Assembly (NCBI GenBank): GCA_016808115.1
Contig: JAEQBH010005395.1
Span: 1-64,000, forward strand
Source: Tetrastigma voinierianum
Lineage: Eukaryota > Streptophyta > Magnoliopsida > Vitales > Vitaceae
Direction of reading: 5' to 3'
Length of the DNA stretch: 64,000 nt
The position numbers and the translations under genes are program-made. Positions 55,004 through 64,000 of this stretch are shown in pieces (the first letter of the stretch is position 1; each line of letters starts with the position of its first letter). The notes under the pieces were generated by a model, which did no database searches, had not been told where the DNA came from, and saw only the letters and a program-made list of their open reading frames with translations.

Positions 55004-58000
55004 TGAACGATCCCGACCCGGACAACCTCTCATGAACCCGAGGGACCTCCGCACTCCAACGGATATAGAAACTTTTCCGTAAACCATCAATTAAAATTGC
55101 GGAGCGAACCCCCTTGCGCTCCCAATATATCTTTAGAAAATAATGCGGAAGCTATGCTAGAAACTTTTTTTTTCACACTAGATTTTTCGTAAAATCTGGG
55201 CCAGAAGCCTCTCGTTTTTTCGAACTTTCCCAAATTTTCAAAACCTGATAAAAGCATTTAAAAACACTTCTAAACTTCAAATTTTCAACTTCCATATTAG
55301 GACTCCTCATTCACAACTCCAATCAAACACAATATACATACATATACATTTATTTACTTAAATCATCAAAACATTCAAACCTTTCTTTTAATTCCATGCA
55401 CATTTTTATCAAAAAATCAGCTTGAGTCTGGCTTAAGCCGATCGCCTACGTACCTCAGCTCCACCGAGGATCAAAGCCCACGAGTTCCTTTTTCTCAAAC
55501 TATATGCATATATACATATATACTGGCGACAAAATATTCAACATATACAATATGCAAAATATTTATACAATGCAAAGCCATAAATACGCCTCCTCGATGG
55601 CTCGACTCACTGCGCAGGGGGATGTCCTCTACCGTGCATCCGTCTTTGCTCCTCGAAAAATGGCTGGAAACATACTCGAAAAGAATGAGCTTTCAAAGGA
55701 GCCTCAGCGAGTGTACATTTTACTACGATAATAATTCAAAGTAATAAATACTTATACAATTAAAAATAAATTTATGCCTTAAACTTTATTTATTTCTTTT
55801 TTTCTGATGGAACCTAAGGGATAAACACATCGAACAGCCTCGGGTACTCACGTATGAGGACAAGCCCATTCCAGCCATAACCACTACGTCATGGAGAAAC
55901 TCACGCTTGTATAGGTCTCCAAATATAGCACCTTATCACGTGTAAGGATATTACACTAAAAATCTATTTCCCTCCCTCTCGTTAGTAACCTAATTGCGGT
56001 TTCTAAATCCTTACACGCTAAGGTACCAAATCGATATCGCTATAACAAATATATAGGTTAGGTAACCATCAGTAAAACATTTATTAAAATACATTTATAA
56101 ATCCATTTAAATCCTTTATTTTCTCATTAAAACACATAGATACTCAATTATACATATGCATCATTTACACATTTTTAAACTTCCATAATGCCTTAACATA
56201 TGCATACATATATAAGTTAATATAAATATATATATTTAGGTAAGATAAAACATTTCCATATGCCTTAACATAAACTTCCATATGCCTTAACATTTATATA
56301 AACATTTCCATTAAACTTTTCAATTTAACATTAAAACCATTCAATTTTTAAAACTCAATTTTTCAAAATATCATTTTACACTCACAAAGCCACCGCTCAA
56401 TCCCGCTTAAGCCTCCCGTCGACCCCATTTCCGTCCGATAGTCCTTTTCACCTTTTCTAAAAAACCACAACTACACATTAACCATAACTTCCATTTAATC
56501 CACCATACACACCTATTTTCACCCAACCACATCACATTCACTTTAATCCCATTGAACTACACTTCAAATACATAATTAAGGAAATAACCAAAATACTCCT
56601 TTACTTTACAAAATGACCTTAATGCTCCTAATTCAAATCCTTTTCTTTTCTAACCAATTCCATCAGAGATTTCTGCAGCCAAGATTCACCCTAAACACAT
56701 GGAAATTACCAAACTACCCTTGACCCCTCTCATTTCCATTTTGGCCGAAATATGCATAAGCCATTTTCAATTTTATTCTTTCATTTTCTTCATTCTAATC
56801 CCTTCAATCTAATGTCTTATACCTCAATTTCACTAATCCCTAACCACCCCAACATATCACACAATTGCACTATCAAACCCTAACCAATCACTCACTTTAT
56901 TTTTCAAAACCTAACCTAATCCATTTCTTTCTCCATTTATATCCAAATCATCATGATTCAACCTTAAATACCACAATTCTAACATCCATATAAGAAAATC
57001 AAAGCATCAATCATGAAAAACATTAAAATCCAACTTTCCCACCATTAAACTTACTGTTTCCTCGCTTTTCTGGGCTTCTCTCCCTTGATATCACTTGGAG
57101 ATCACTTGAAAGCTTGAATTGAGGCTGAAAATCACCTCTCACCTTGCTCCACCTAAATTCTAAACGTTTTCTCCTTCCTTCTCTTTCCTCTCTTTTCTCT
57201 TTTCTTTTCTCTTTTTTTCATCATGGCCGAGCTCTCCCTTTTTTTGAGCAAAGTTCAACTTTTTGAATTTATCTTTTGATCCTTACAACTTGCCAAAATT
57301 GCACTTGAGTCCCTTGAATTTAGCTTTTTAACCTACACTTTGCCAAAATTGCATTTGAGCCATGAATCTCATTTGGTCCATTCTCATGATATTTTAAATC
57401 ATAATCTCAGCTTCATTAAGAAAGGTTTTGATTGCCTTTACAATAAAATATTCCCTTATAGCGCATTTATCTCGCCACCTTATAATCGCTTTTTATACCC
57501 CATTAAACGGGTCAAAATATTCTATGGTCGTCTAAAACTCAAACAACATGAAATATTCTAATTAAATTCTTCACGTTGATTCTGTGCTCTAAAATCACCG
57601 TAAATCGATTTAAAATACAAATCGAAATCCCGACAATAGCGTATTATCACCACGCTCTGACGTCTCGAAACTATCCAAACGGACTCGCTTCACTGCTTTC
57701 ACTCGTTAGACCCCATGATTAATTCCTACTATGTGTTTTCGGCCCAATTTCCGAAAAATTCTCAAAGATAGGCTCCCGAATTTTAATCCTAAATCACTAT
57801 TCACTTAAATTCCAATTCTTTCTAAATATCGCTCAAAGTCATTGAACCGAAATTCTTAAAATTCTCGCAACCCCTCTCCATCCTGATATAATAAGAAAAA
57901 TCGCTTATTCATTAAAAAGTGGCATCCGTGAAAATTTTCGAAATGTCACTTTATGCCCAAATGACGTCCTGTGAGCGTTCTAAATTTAATCTACCCGTCA

Positions 58001-58060
58001 TCATTGGACTCTAATTAGCCTCAACAACTATCATTATAACATTCAATAAGGCTAGCTCCA
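55004..58060 (-). repeat. gypsy 5' LTR, about 3.06 kb
   Basis: Partner of 47061-50193. It ends at 55004 (minus-strand end CGTTCA) next to the primer-binding site and starts near 58060 (TGGAGCTAGCC). It has no coding potential, many short AT-rich stretches, and a pyrimidine tract at about 57.18-57.22 kb. The divergence is much greater than expected for a recent insertion and includes many small indels. Confidence 0.85.
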
Positions 58061-58074
58061 TGTAATGTATGTTG

Positions 58075-58272
58075 TTGTGTATGGATGGACCGGGCCCGAT
58101 TAGCCACTATTACTCATAATTTGACCTACCGAGATCATCGAGCCATGTTGGCGTGTTTTTCAGGCCAGTTGTATTTTGGGTAGAACTCCTCGTACAAAGG
58201 AGACTCTGCCCGATTTTCGTTAAATCATGAGTCCCGAAAGGGGACACGATTTCTATTATTTTTTCTAAAGCA
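58075..58272. repeat. Dispersed repeat copy B (about 200 bp)
   Basis: Direct-orientation partner of 43205-43432, at roughly 70 percent identity by eye. It starts 15 bases beyond the gypsy 5' LTR end and is followed by the second PMD segment. It may be part of the split intron or a small mobile repeat. Confidence 0.75.
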
Positions 58273-58429
58273 ATATAAAAACCTCAATTTTTTGGGACCA
58301 ACTTTATGTTTATTTTGTATTCAACTATGGTCTTGGGAAAGACTTCACGCCGGTTTAATTCGATTTCGCGACTACACGCAGATCTAAAGACCACCAATTC
58401 GCCATGCCTTACATGATGCCATGCCGATG

Positions 58430-59930
58430 CTCGGGATGGCACCTACTCCGAGGTCAGTCTGATGATGGATTACTACCAACCCCGGTCAGCTGGCAGGTAG
58501 AGCCGTAAGAGCTAGCTCTTCCATTCGGTGTAAAGTGGAGAGTACTCTTGACACGAAAGTGCATAACTCATCCGATGTACTCCTCCCATATCGAGATCAC
58601 TTAGATGCAATGTACTCCGACGTAATGGTTTATATAAAAGTATTTGGTTCTATATTAATTTCATTCATATTCCCGTAAAATTTATCGACAGTGTTCAGCA
58701 TGTGTCCTGCTGCCCATAATGGAGAAAGTTACTTCGACCAACCTTCCATATATCTCGCTTAGTTGATCAGAGATCTCGCGACGATGTCAACAAGTGATAT
58801 GTTTCGAGATTGTTGAGTGGCATCAGCCCAAAGGCGAGTCTTACGCCAGACATCAGAGATACTCTCCACCTTGCTCTTACGAGCAACAACAGATACAAAG
58901 GATGCACGCGGACAACGCAGCCGCTGGACGGGCTGGCTATCATGCTCCTCAGACATAGCATTATGGGATACGCAAGCGGCTATAAGATCACCACCCCTAT
59001 GGTGGGTTTGATGGACTTCCTATCCATACATGCAAAGGGTATCATGCCAGACACACTCCGCGCTTTCTATGACACCACCACTCCGCATAGGATGATATGA
59101 GGTTCCATACTATAGCCAATAGTACTCAGGTTTTGGTAAGTTAGAGCGTGTGTTTCTAAAATATTTCCTTACCTAATTTTAATCAATAGATTATGTAATT
59201 ATAATTTTCTTGCTCACTGTATCGCTCGCCATGGTCATATAGCCATTCACTGCTTTTGCTGATCAGCCGGGTAGCGTGCGACATACATCAAGAGTTGCCC
59301 AATCGGTGCTACACTGCATCGTAGGAAGACCATCGCATCTTCAGCCAGAGGCTCGACATCACATGAACATCGACACTCCCGTGGTGTCATCCACACTCAG
59401 CAATCCATGCAACCCATTCGAGGCAAAGAGGAGAGAGAGAGAGCCGACCGCCGGCGCCGCTACCGACGCGGGTCGTCACGGTCCGCATAAAGGATGCCGG
59501 TTCAGGGTACACTTGAGCCGACTGCCTACTTCGATAATTCCCCACTTACCCTCAATTCAGATGTTTATACCCCCCAAACACTAGGCATCACCTTCCATAC
59601 CCACTCACATCGACACATCACATTCCCTACCCCCACACACTTACACATCACCTTCCATACTCCCACACACCCTACACGTCCTGCATCTTAATCCGATGTC
59701 GACAGAGCTGGCCCATAAGAAGAAGATATCACATTGTCAAGCCACACCCTTTACCATCCCATACATTGCCTCCCATGGATGACACACCATCCTCGACCTT
59801 TACCCGAGCTGGGCAGACTAATTAGCGACCTCGTACTCGACGCCAGACATCGACATTTCATCCATCGTGATATCTCTCACCCACTCGCCTCCTCGCTTCG
59901 CCTCGTGACCCATGACCTCATTAGCTAACA
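58430..59930 (+). pseudogene. Plant mobile domain (PMD), C-terminal part with low-complexity tail
   Basis: Frame-shifted text continues the PMD order beyond the gypsy insertion: LPFGVKWRVLLTRKCITHPM (about 58.52 kb), LLPYRDHLDAMYSD (about 58.58 kb), a FEIVEWHQPK-like block with RVLRQ (58.80-58.86 kb), HAPQ and ALWDT segments (58.94-58.98 kb), then a proline/threonine/histidine-rich tail (59.5-59.7 kb). IVEWHQP-(E/K)RVLRQ and PYRD are landmarks of transposon-borne PMD proteins. The tail contains three 30-bp repeats. This would be the C-terminal half of the polypeptide or gene begun at 46.2 kb. Confidence 0.7.
59586..59675 (+). repeat. 30-bp coding tandem repeat, three copies
   Basis: Units start at 59586, 59616 and 59646 with CATCAC(C/A)TTCC(A/C)TAC followed by a C/A-rich part. 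In frame they give 10-residue repeats such as HITFPTPTHL and HITFHTPTHP. They form the low-complexity tail of the PMD region. Confidence 0.85.
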
Positions 59931-59934
59931 GTCG

Positions 59935-60770
59935 CTTATCTTAGCGCCATCCTAAGAGAAATATAAAGGCGCCATCTTGTGGGACACATTGATACATATT
60001 ATTTTTATATGTGAAAATTTGTATAAAATGTTTTTAATATATTTAAATGTTTTGGTATATGCATGATTTGGTATATACAATGTTTTTTGAAGATTATGCA
60101 TGAGGCGCCATCTAGTTTCAGTTCTTTATACATGTACCGCTTTTTATAAAATAATTTAAATTAAAGTATTATAAAATTTTTCCATTTTTTTACAAATGGC
60201 TGCAATAAAATAAGAAAATCAGATTTAGGCCTCCTATTTCAAACTATTATTAATTCATTTTAAAATACAAAAACACAATTTTAGCGCTCTCTAAATTTAC
60301 CCTTGATGATCTCGTTTTGAATATCTAAAAACTCAATTTTAGTATTCTCTAAATTTAATATTTTTTATATTCTCTAGATTTTTCAAACAAAAACATGTTC
60401 TCTTGTTTTTCAAAACAAAAAACATTTGGTTTATGCATGGAGGTCGAATTGTGGTTAATGCAAATTCCATGTTTCAAGATTAAAAAATGATAATAAAATT
60501 AAATCTGGGTAACTTTGTGAAAATAAATTGATTTTTTAAAATTAAAACTTGCGTTCAATTGAATTTTCAGCTACCTTGATGCGCTGGTTGTCAAAATTTA
60601 TAATTTTATATTTAAGTTATTTACAAATAAATATTTTTTGGTTTAATGTTAATTTACTATATGATCAATGACGTTATAATATATGGGTTCATATAATGAA
60701 ATAATATAATGCGACGACAACAATTTTGCAATAATCACAAAATAAACTTCAATTTTCATTTTCCAATAGT
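59935..60770. other. MULE 3' non-coding region
   Basis: AT-rich DNA between the PMD tail and the right inverted repeat. The word GCGCCATC recurs at about 59945, 59970 and 60103, an unexplained short repeat. No coding sequence is seen. Confidence 0.5.
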
Positions 60771-61535
60771 CGGTGTTGACAACGTTTCCAGAACTAATTC
60801 ATTGCCGTTAAGCAGCGATTATCATTCTTGGGAAAGTTCAATAGCCGGCCATTAAACTTTCCCAAAGGCCGTCATCCACAACGCCGGCCATTAAACTTTC
60901 CCAAAGGCCATTGTCCACAACGACGACCAATGCCAACCTAGCTCCCCATGTGATTTTTTTGAAACCTATAATAAATTCTGTATTTTTTATTCCAAAAACA
61001 CTATTCACGTCCAAAACTCTAGTATTTATTTGTTTTTGTTATTATTATAAATATTAATAGATAATATGATTCAAAATATTGTATATCATAATTTAAATTT
61101 TAAATGATATTATTTTATTTCTTTCCTTTTCAAATTAATATTCGATTAAAAATATTATAAGTTATAATGTGTGAAAATAAAAATAAAATAAAATATTATA
61201 ATTGACAAGATCATAACAAATAAATAATGTTATAATATAAAAAAAGTTTGCATCAGATATAATGAGTGTAATTTTGTTGGCTTATGGGCTGTAGGTGCAA
61301 CTTCTTTATGCAGATACCGATTTAAAGAATTTTTTCTACTTTGCACCCAAGGAACAAAAGGAGAGAGAAAAAATACGGAAATTTCGGGGAAAAATCGAAA
61401 ATTTCGCCAAAAAAATCGGGAAAAATTGGGGAAATTTAGTATAATTGAATATCGGTGGAGATATCTTATCGATCTCGATCGATAATCTCGCACTACGATA
61501 TATCGCCGAATTTCGAAATTTCTTTGTCTTCTTTC
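60771..61535 (-). repeat. MULE right terminal inverted repeat
   Basis: Complementary to the left end in several ordered blocks: GCCAACCTAGCTC (60933-60945), AAACCTATAATAAATTCTG (60962-60980), CCAAAAACACTATTCACGTC (60993-61012), and an outer part rich in ATATCG/CGATA words (61.45-61.51 kb). An AT-rich insert at 61.02-61.30 kb makes it longer than the left copy. Confidence 0.7.
60844..60921. repeat. 39-bp tandem duplication inside the right inverted repeat
   Basis: Two adjacent copies (60844-60882 and 60883-60921) beginning GCCGGCCATTAAACTTTCCC differ at only two positions. The left inverted repeat has a corresponding but heavily diverged GGCG-rich region. Subterminal repeats of this kind can be transposase binding sites. 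Confidence 0.85.
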
Positions 61536-61542
61536 ATATAAC

Positions 61543-61827
61543 TACTGTGAGTTTTCAGAGCAAAATAGGTTATTTTTAAAAAATTAAAACATAGGTCGAA
61601 AAATTAAAATAAAACGAAGACGCTAGTCACGTCATGATACATCGTTAACAATGTTGCAGTCATTATTTTGACACATATTACTTTGGGTGTTAGTTTGTTT
61701 TTAAAATTATTTTGGTAATTTAAAAAAAAAAATTATATTAGATTGAGACAAGACTCTACATATTACTTATTATATGTGGAATAAAGTATAGGATGAAATT
61801 TATAGTTGGAGATATTATCACTTTTTG

Positions 61828-61876
<49 letters not shown>

Positions 61877-62789
61877 AAATTTTTTTGTGATTATCTTTGA
61901 ATTTAAGGACCTAAAGTATAGAACTAAAACCATGAGACCTTGAAGTTAATGATTAAGATTAATCAAATAAATCTTTTATGACTTTAAAGAGGCTCGAATA
62001 GTTGATAAATCCCTAATGACTTTAATGGGCTTGAATCGGTGACCGTTAAAAAGAACAAACTCAAGTTTTTAATCAATTGAACTATGAACTATCCTCGAGG
62101 TTTCAATGTGTTTTCCTTTAAAAATTTGGTTATTTTTTTATGTTTGCTTTTTTCGTTTGAGCCACTAAACCCATTATCTATTGCATCATGTTATAATGGG
62201 TGGATGCCAATTTTACATATTTTGGGTGTTGACTTGAAATAAGCTTTGATAAAAAAAAAACATAAAATAAGCTTTATTAATATAGATTAGACCATCATTA
62301 TTGATGGGGGTGATTGCAAATTTGCAACAATCAATAGTGGCCTCCACACCACCACTGGTGGGGCCCACGGGCACTACTACAAAATGTTTGGTGATCTTCC
62401 ATTACAATTTACAACCGCAATACTTAGAATGGAATTAAAAATCTATTTATTTTATATAATAATCACTACCATTTAAATAAAATAAATAAATAAATAAATA
62501 ACCTATTCATATTATTTCTAAAAGATAAGAAGACAACACATGTTTGTGTAGGACATACACAATTGCAACAAACAAAGGTGGTTTGTAAGAGGGATTTCTT
62601 ATTTGCTTGGAATCGGATGAATAAACTTTGAGAAAAAAATATATTTTATTTAATTACAATTAAATTAATGCATGATTTTATTAAATGATGTATGACTGAA
62701 ATAATTTTATTACACAAATTATGATTGTTTGATTCATTTTGTTAAAAGAGAGCAAAGACATGGGAAACGAGAAAGATGTGAGTGGAAAT
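61543..62789. other. AT-rich intergenic DNA upstream of the DOMON gene
   Basis: No gene recognised. It contains a (TA)n run (61829-61873), an (AAAT)n run (about 62478-62502) and short A-runs. TGGTGGGGCCCAC at 62358-62370 is an isolated GC-rich patch and contains the GGGCCCA element found in many plant promoters, though it is about 0.7 kb from the ATG. Confidence 0.55.
61829..61873. repeat. (TA)n microsatellite
   Basis: About 22 TA dinucleotides, uninterrupted. Confidence 0.95.
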
Positions 62790-63036
62790 GACGAAATGCC
62801 ACCTTGATATGCGTCTTCCAAGAAACGGGCACCAAGGTGACGGGAGAGAGACTTAGAGAGCCAAACCCAAAATTCTTACAACCTCCACTCTGCAACGTGT
62901 TCCGTATCTCCGAGTCAACTCGCTTCCCGCGTCTCAGGTACATGATTCTTGCTCTGGTTCTTCTTCTTCTTCTTCTTCGTCTCATTACTCTCTCGAATTG
63001 GGATTCAGTTGTATCCCAGATCCGGATCCGATCACC
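62790..63036 (+). promoter_or_regulatory. Probable 5' UTR of the DM13/DOMON gene
   Basis: GC content rises from about 62.79 kb. A CTT trinucleotide run at about 62955-62978, common in plant 5' leaders, precedes the start codon. The first ATG in the local open frame (62998) would add 13 residues before a hydrophobic stretch. The ATG at 63037 places that hydrophobic stretch at the N-terminus and is preferred. Confidence 0.4.
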
Positions 63037-64000
63037 ATGTATCACACTCTCAGATTTCTAGGGTTTCTCTTCACTTTGATTCTTCAGTGTAGTGCGGATC
63101 CGGGTTCATCTTGCTCTAAAACCAGTTCTCTCCTTGATTTCGAATCCGAAATCGAAATGTTCCAGCACCAATTACGTGGTGTCATCAAAGTCCTCGATGA
63201 TTGTTCTTTTTGGGTTTCTGAATTCGATATGCTCCCCGGGTCCGACGTCCACTGGTGGGGCGCCGCCGGACCCGATTTTGCTAATCTCACTACTGGATTT
63301 GTCATTTCCAATGATAAATTGAACAAAACGTATAAAAATGAGAGCTTTGTGGTTCGTTTCAAAGAGTAATTAATTTGGGACTCAATAGTGTTTTGTTGCC
63401 TGGGACATACCCACAGCTTCAGATTTTGGGCATGTCGTTCTGGGAGATCTCAGGAATGGATCAGGGAATATTTCTCTAAGCCCGGATTTAGCGCCATCGC
63501 CGGCAATGGAGCCCAACTCTAGTACAGTTAGGAACAGGGCTGGTGGGGTGCCCACGATGTTTGAGAATTGCAAGGTGCTGTCGCCAAACTATAGGGTTAG
63601 TGACGTGCTTGAGTGCTGATGAGGATTCCATTGATATCGGACTGGAGGCAGCAACTGGAACAATGAATTACATGGCATTCGGATGGGCCGACCCTAAGTC
63701 ATCTCACTCACCTATGCAGAAGGCCGATGTGGCAGTGACAGGGTTTACAGAGGATGGTATGCCATTTTCTGATGATTACTACATTACCAAATATAGTGAG
63801 TGTATGATAGACAAGAATGGATTGGTTCTGGGGGTTTGTCCAGACACAATCTATGAAGGATCAGACCCTGATGGGTTGGTGAACAATACCAGATTGGTTT
63901 ATGGGCATAGGAAGGATGGGGTGTCCTTTGTTCGGTATCAGCGGCCGTTGAACTCCATTGACAAGAAATATGATTGGCCAGTTAATCGTACAGGTAATAT
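63037..64000 (+). CDS. DM13/DOMON-domain (cytochrome b561-type) protein, 5' part, frame-disrupted
   Basis: Begins MYHTLRFLGFLFTLILQCSA, a typical signal peptide. DPGSSCSKTSSLLDFESEIE leads into a DM13 domain with the conserved QLRGVIKVLDDCSFWVSEFD, DMLPGSDVHWWGA and FVISNDKLN segments (to about 63350). The frame then stops at 63367. It resumes from 63401 in another frame (VVLGDLRNGSGNISLSPDLA, VPTMFENCKVLSPNYRV) and stops again at 63617. From 63612 a third frame gives a DOMON domain (SADEDSIDIGLEAATG, MNYMAFGWADP, YGHRKDGVSFVRYQRPL). The order matches plant DM13-DOMON-cytochrome b561 proteins related to Arabidopsis At5g54830, predicted secretory/membrane redox proteins. GT at 63994-63995 (CAGGTAATAT) could be a splice donor. 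Two small-indel regions (63367-63400 and 63600-63612) break the frame. Conserved residues on both sides argue for consensus errors or a very young pseudogene. The b561 part lies beyond the window. Confidence 0.8.

Larger units (their letters stand above)
47061..58060 (-). mobile_element. Ty3/gypsy (Del/Tekay-like) element inserted in the MULE PMD region
   Basis: An 11.0-kb element on the minus strand with two long LTRs (47061-50193 and 55004-58060). The primer site sits just inside the 5' LTR and a polypurine tract just before the 3' LTR. Between them lie gag, protease, RT, RNase H and integrase remnants in order. LTRs of about 3.1 kb together with the gag and integrase wording resemble the Del/Tekay group, but I see no chromodomain. 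LTR divergence is heavy, indicating an old insertion. No clear 5-bp target duplication was found (CTTTT before, TGTAA after), so the ends may be off by a few bases. Confidence 0.85.
39821..61535 (+). mobile_element. Large Mutator-like element (MULE) with transposase and plant mobile domain
   Basis: Diverged terminal inverted repeats at 39821-40335 and 60771-61535 enclose a MULE transposase (43.5-45.9 kb, +) followed by PMD-type coding sequence on the same strand. The PMD is split by an 11.0-kb gypsy insertion. The clearest inverted match is GACGTGAATAATGTTTTGG (40081-40099) against CCAAAAACACTATTCACGTC (60993-61012), with neighbouring blocks TTTATTATAGGTTT and GAGCTAGGTTGGC also paired. ATATAAC at 39814-39820 and 61536-61542 is a weak 7-bp target-duplication candidate (MULEs usually make 8-11 bp). 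Minus the gypsy, the element is about 10.7 kb. Confidence 0.7.

Overview
The window is nuclear DNA of a flowering plant, most likely a woody eudicot. The evidence is AT-rich intergenic DNA, a plant-type intronless CAF1 gene, a plant-specific DM13/DOMON/cytochrome b561-type gene, plant L1 LINEs, Ty1/copia and Ty3/gypsy elements, and a Mutator-like element (MULE) carrying a plant mobile domain (PMD). No species is assigned.

Only two stretches look like ordinary host genes. A CCR4-associated factor 1 (CAF1/POP2 deadenylase) gene lies at about 7.5-9.3 kb on +. The 5' part of a DM13/DOMON protein gene lies at about 62.8-64.0 kb on + and runs off the window. Both keep strongly conserved protein sequence but contain several small indels that break the frame, so they are either recent pseudogenes or places where the assembly consensus is poor.

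The rest is layered transposon debris. 1-3.5 kb: a gypsy LTR abutting a Tat-like gag/protease remnant, both on -. 10.25-11.2 kb: a LINE 3' fragment. 13.8-28.8 kb: a LINE (LINE-1) split by a Ty1/copia element on - (15520-27395, with exact 5-bp duplication GTTTA), which is itself split by two further LINEs (about 16.35-20.69 kb and 22.50-26.43 kb). LINE-1 also holds a 115-bp LINE tail and a tRNA-type SINE, each with target-site duplications. 29.5-39.2 kb: a gypsy element on + whose leader holds a DC1-domain gene fragment and which is split by a solo-type LTR of about 3.1 kb.

39.8-61.5 kb: this stretch is best read as one large MULE. Diverged terminal inverted repeats at about 39.82-40.33 and 60.77-61.53 kb flank a MULE transposase and a PMD region. 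The PMD region is cut in two by an 11.0-kb gypsy element on - (47061-58060) with LTRs of about 3.1 kb. Without that insertion the MULE would be about 10.7 kb. The MULE-PMD element is the most noteworthy system in the window. All transposon coding regions are frameshifted, so their coordinates are domain extents rather than intact reading frames.
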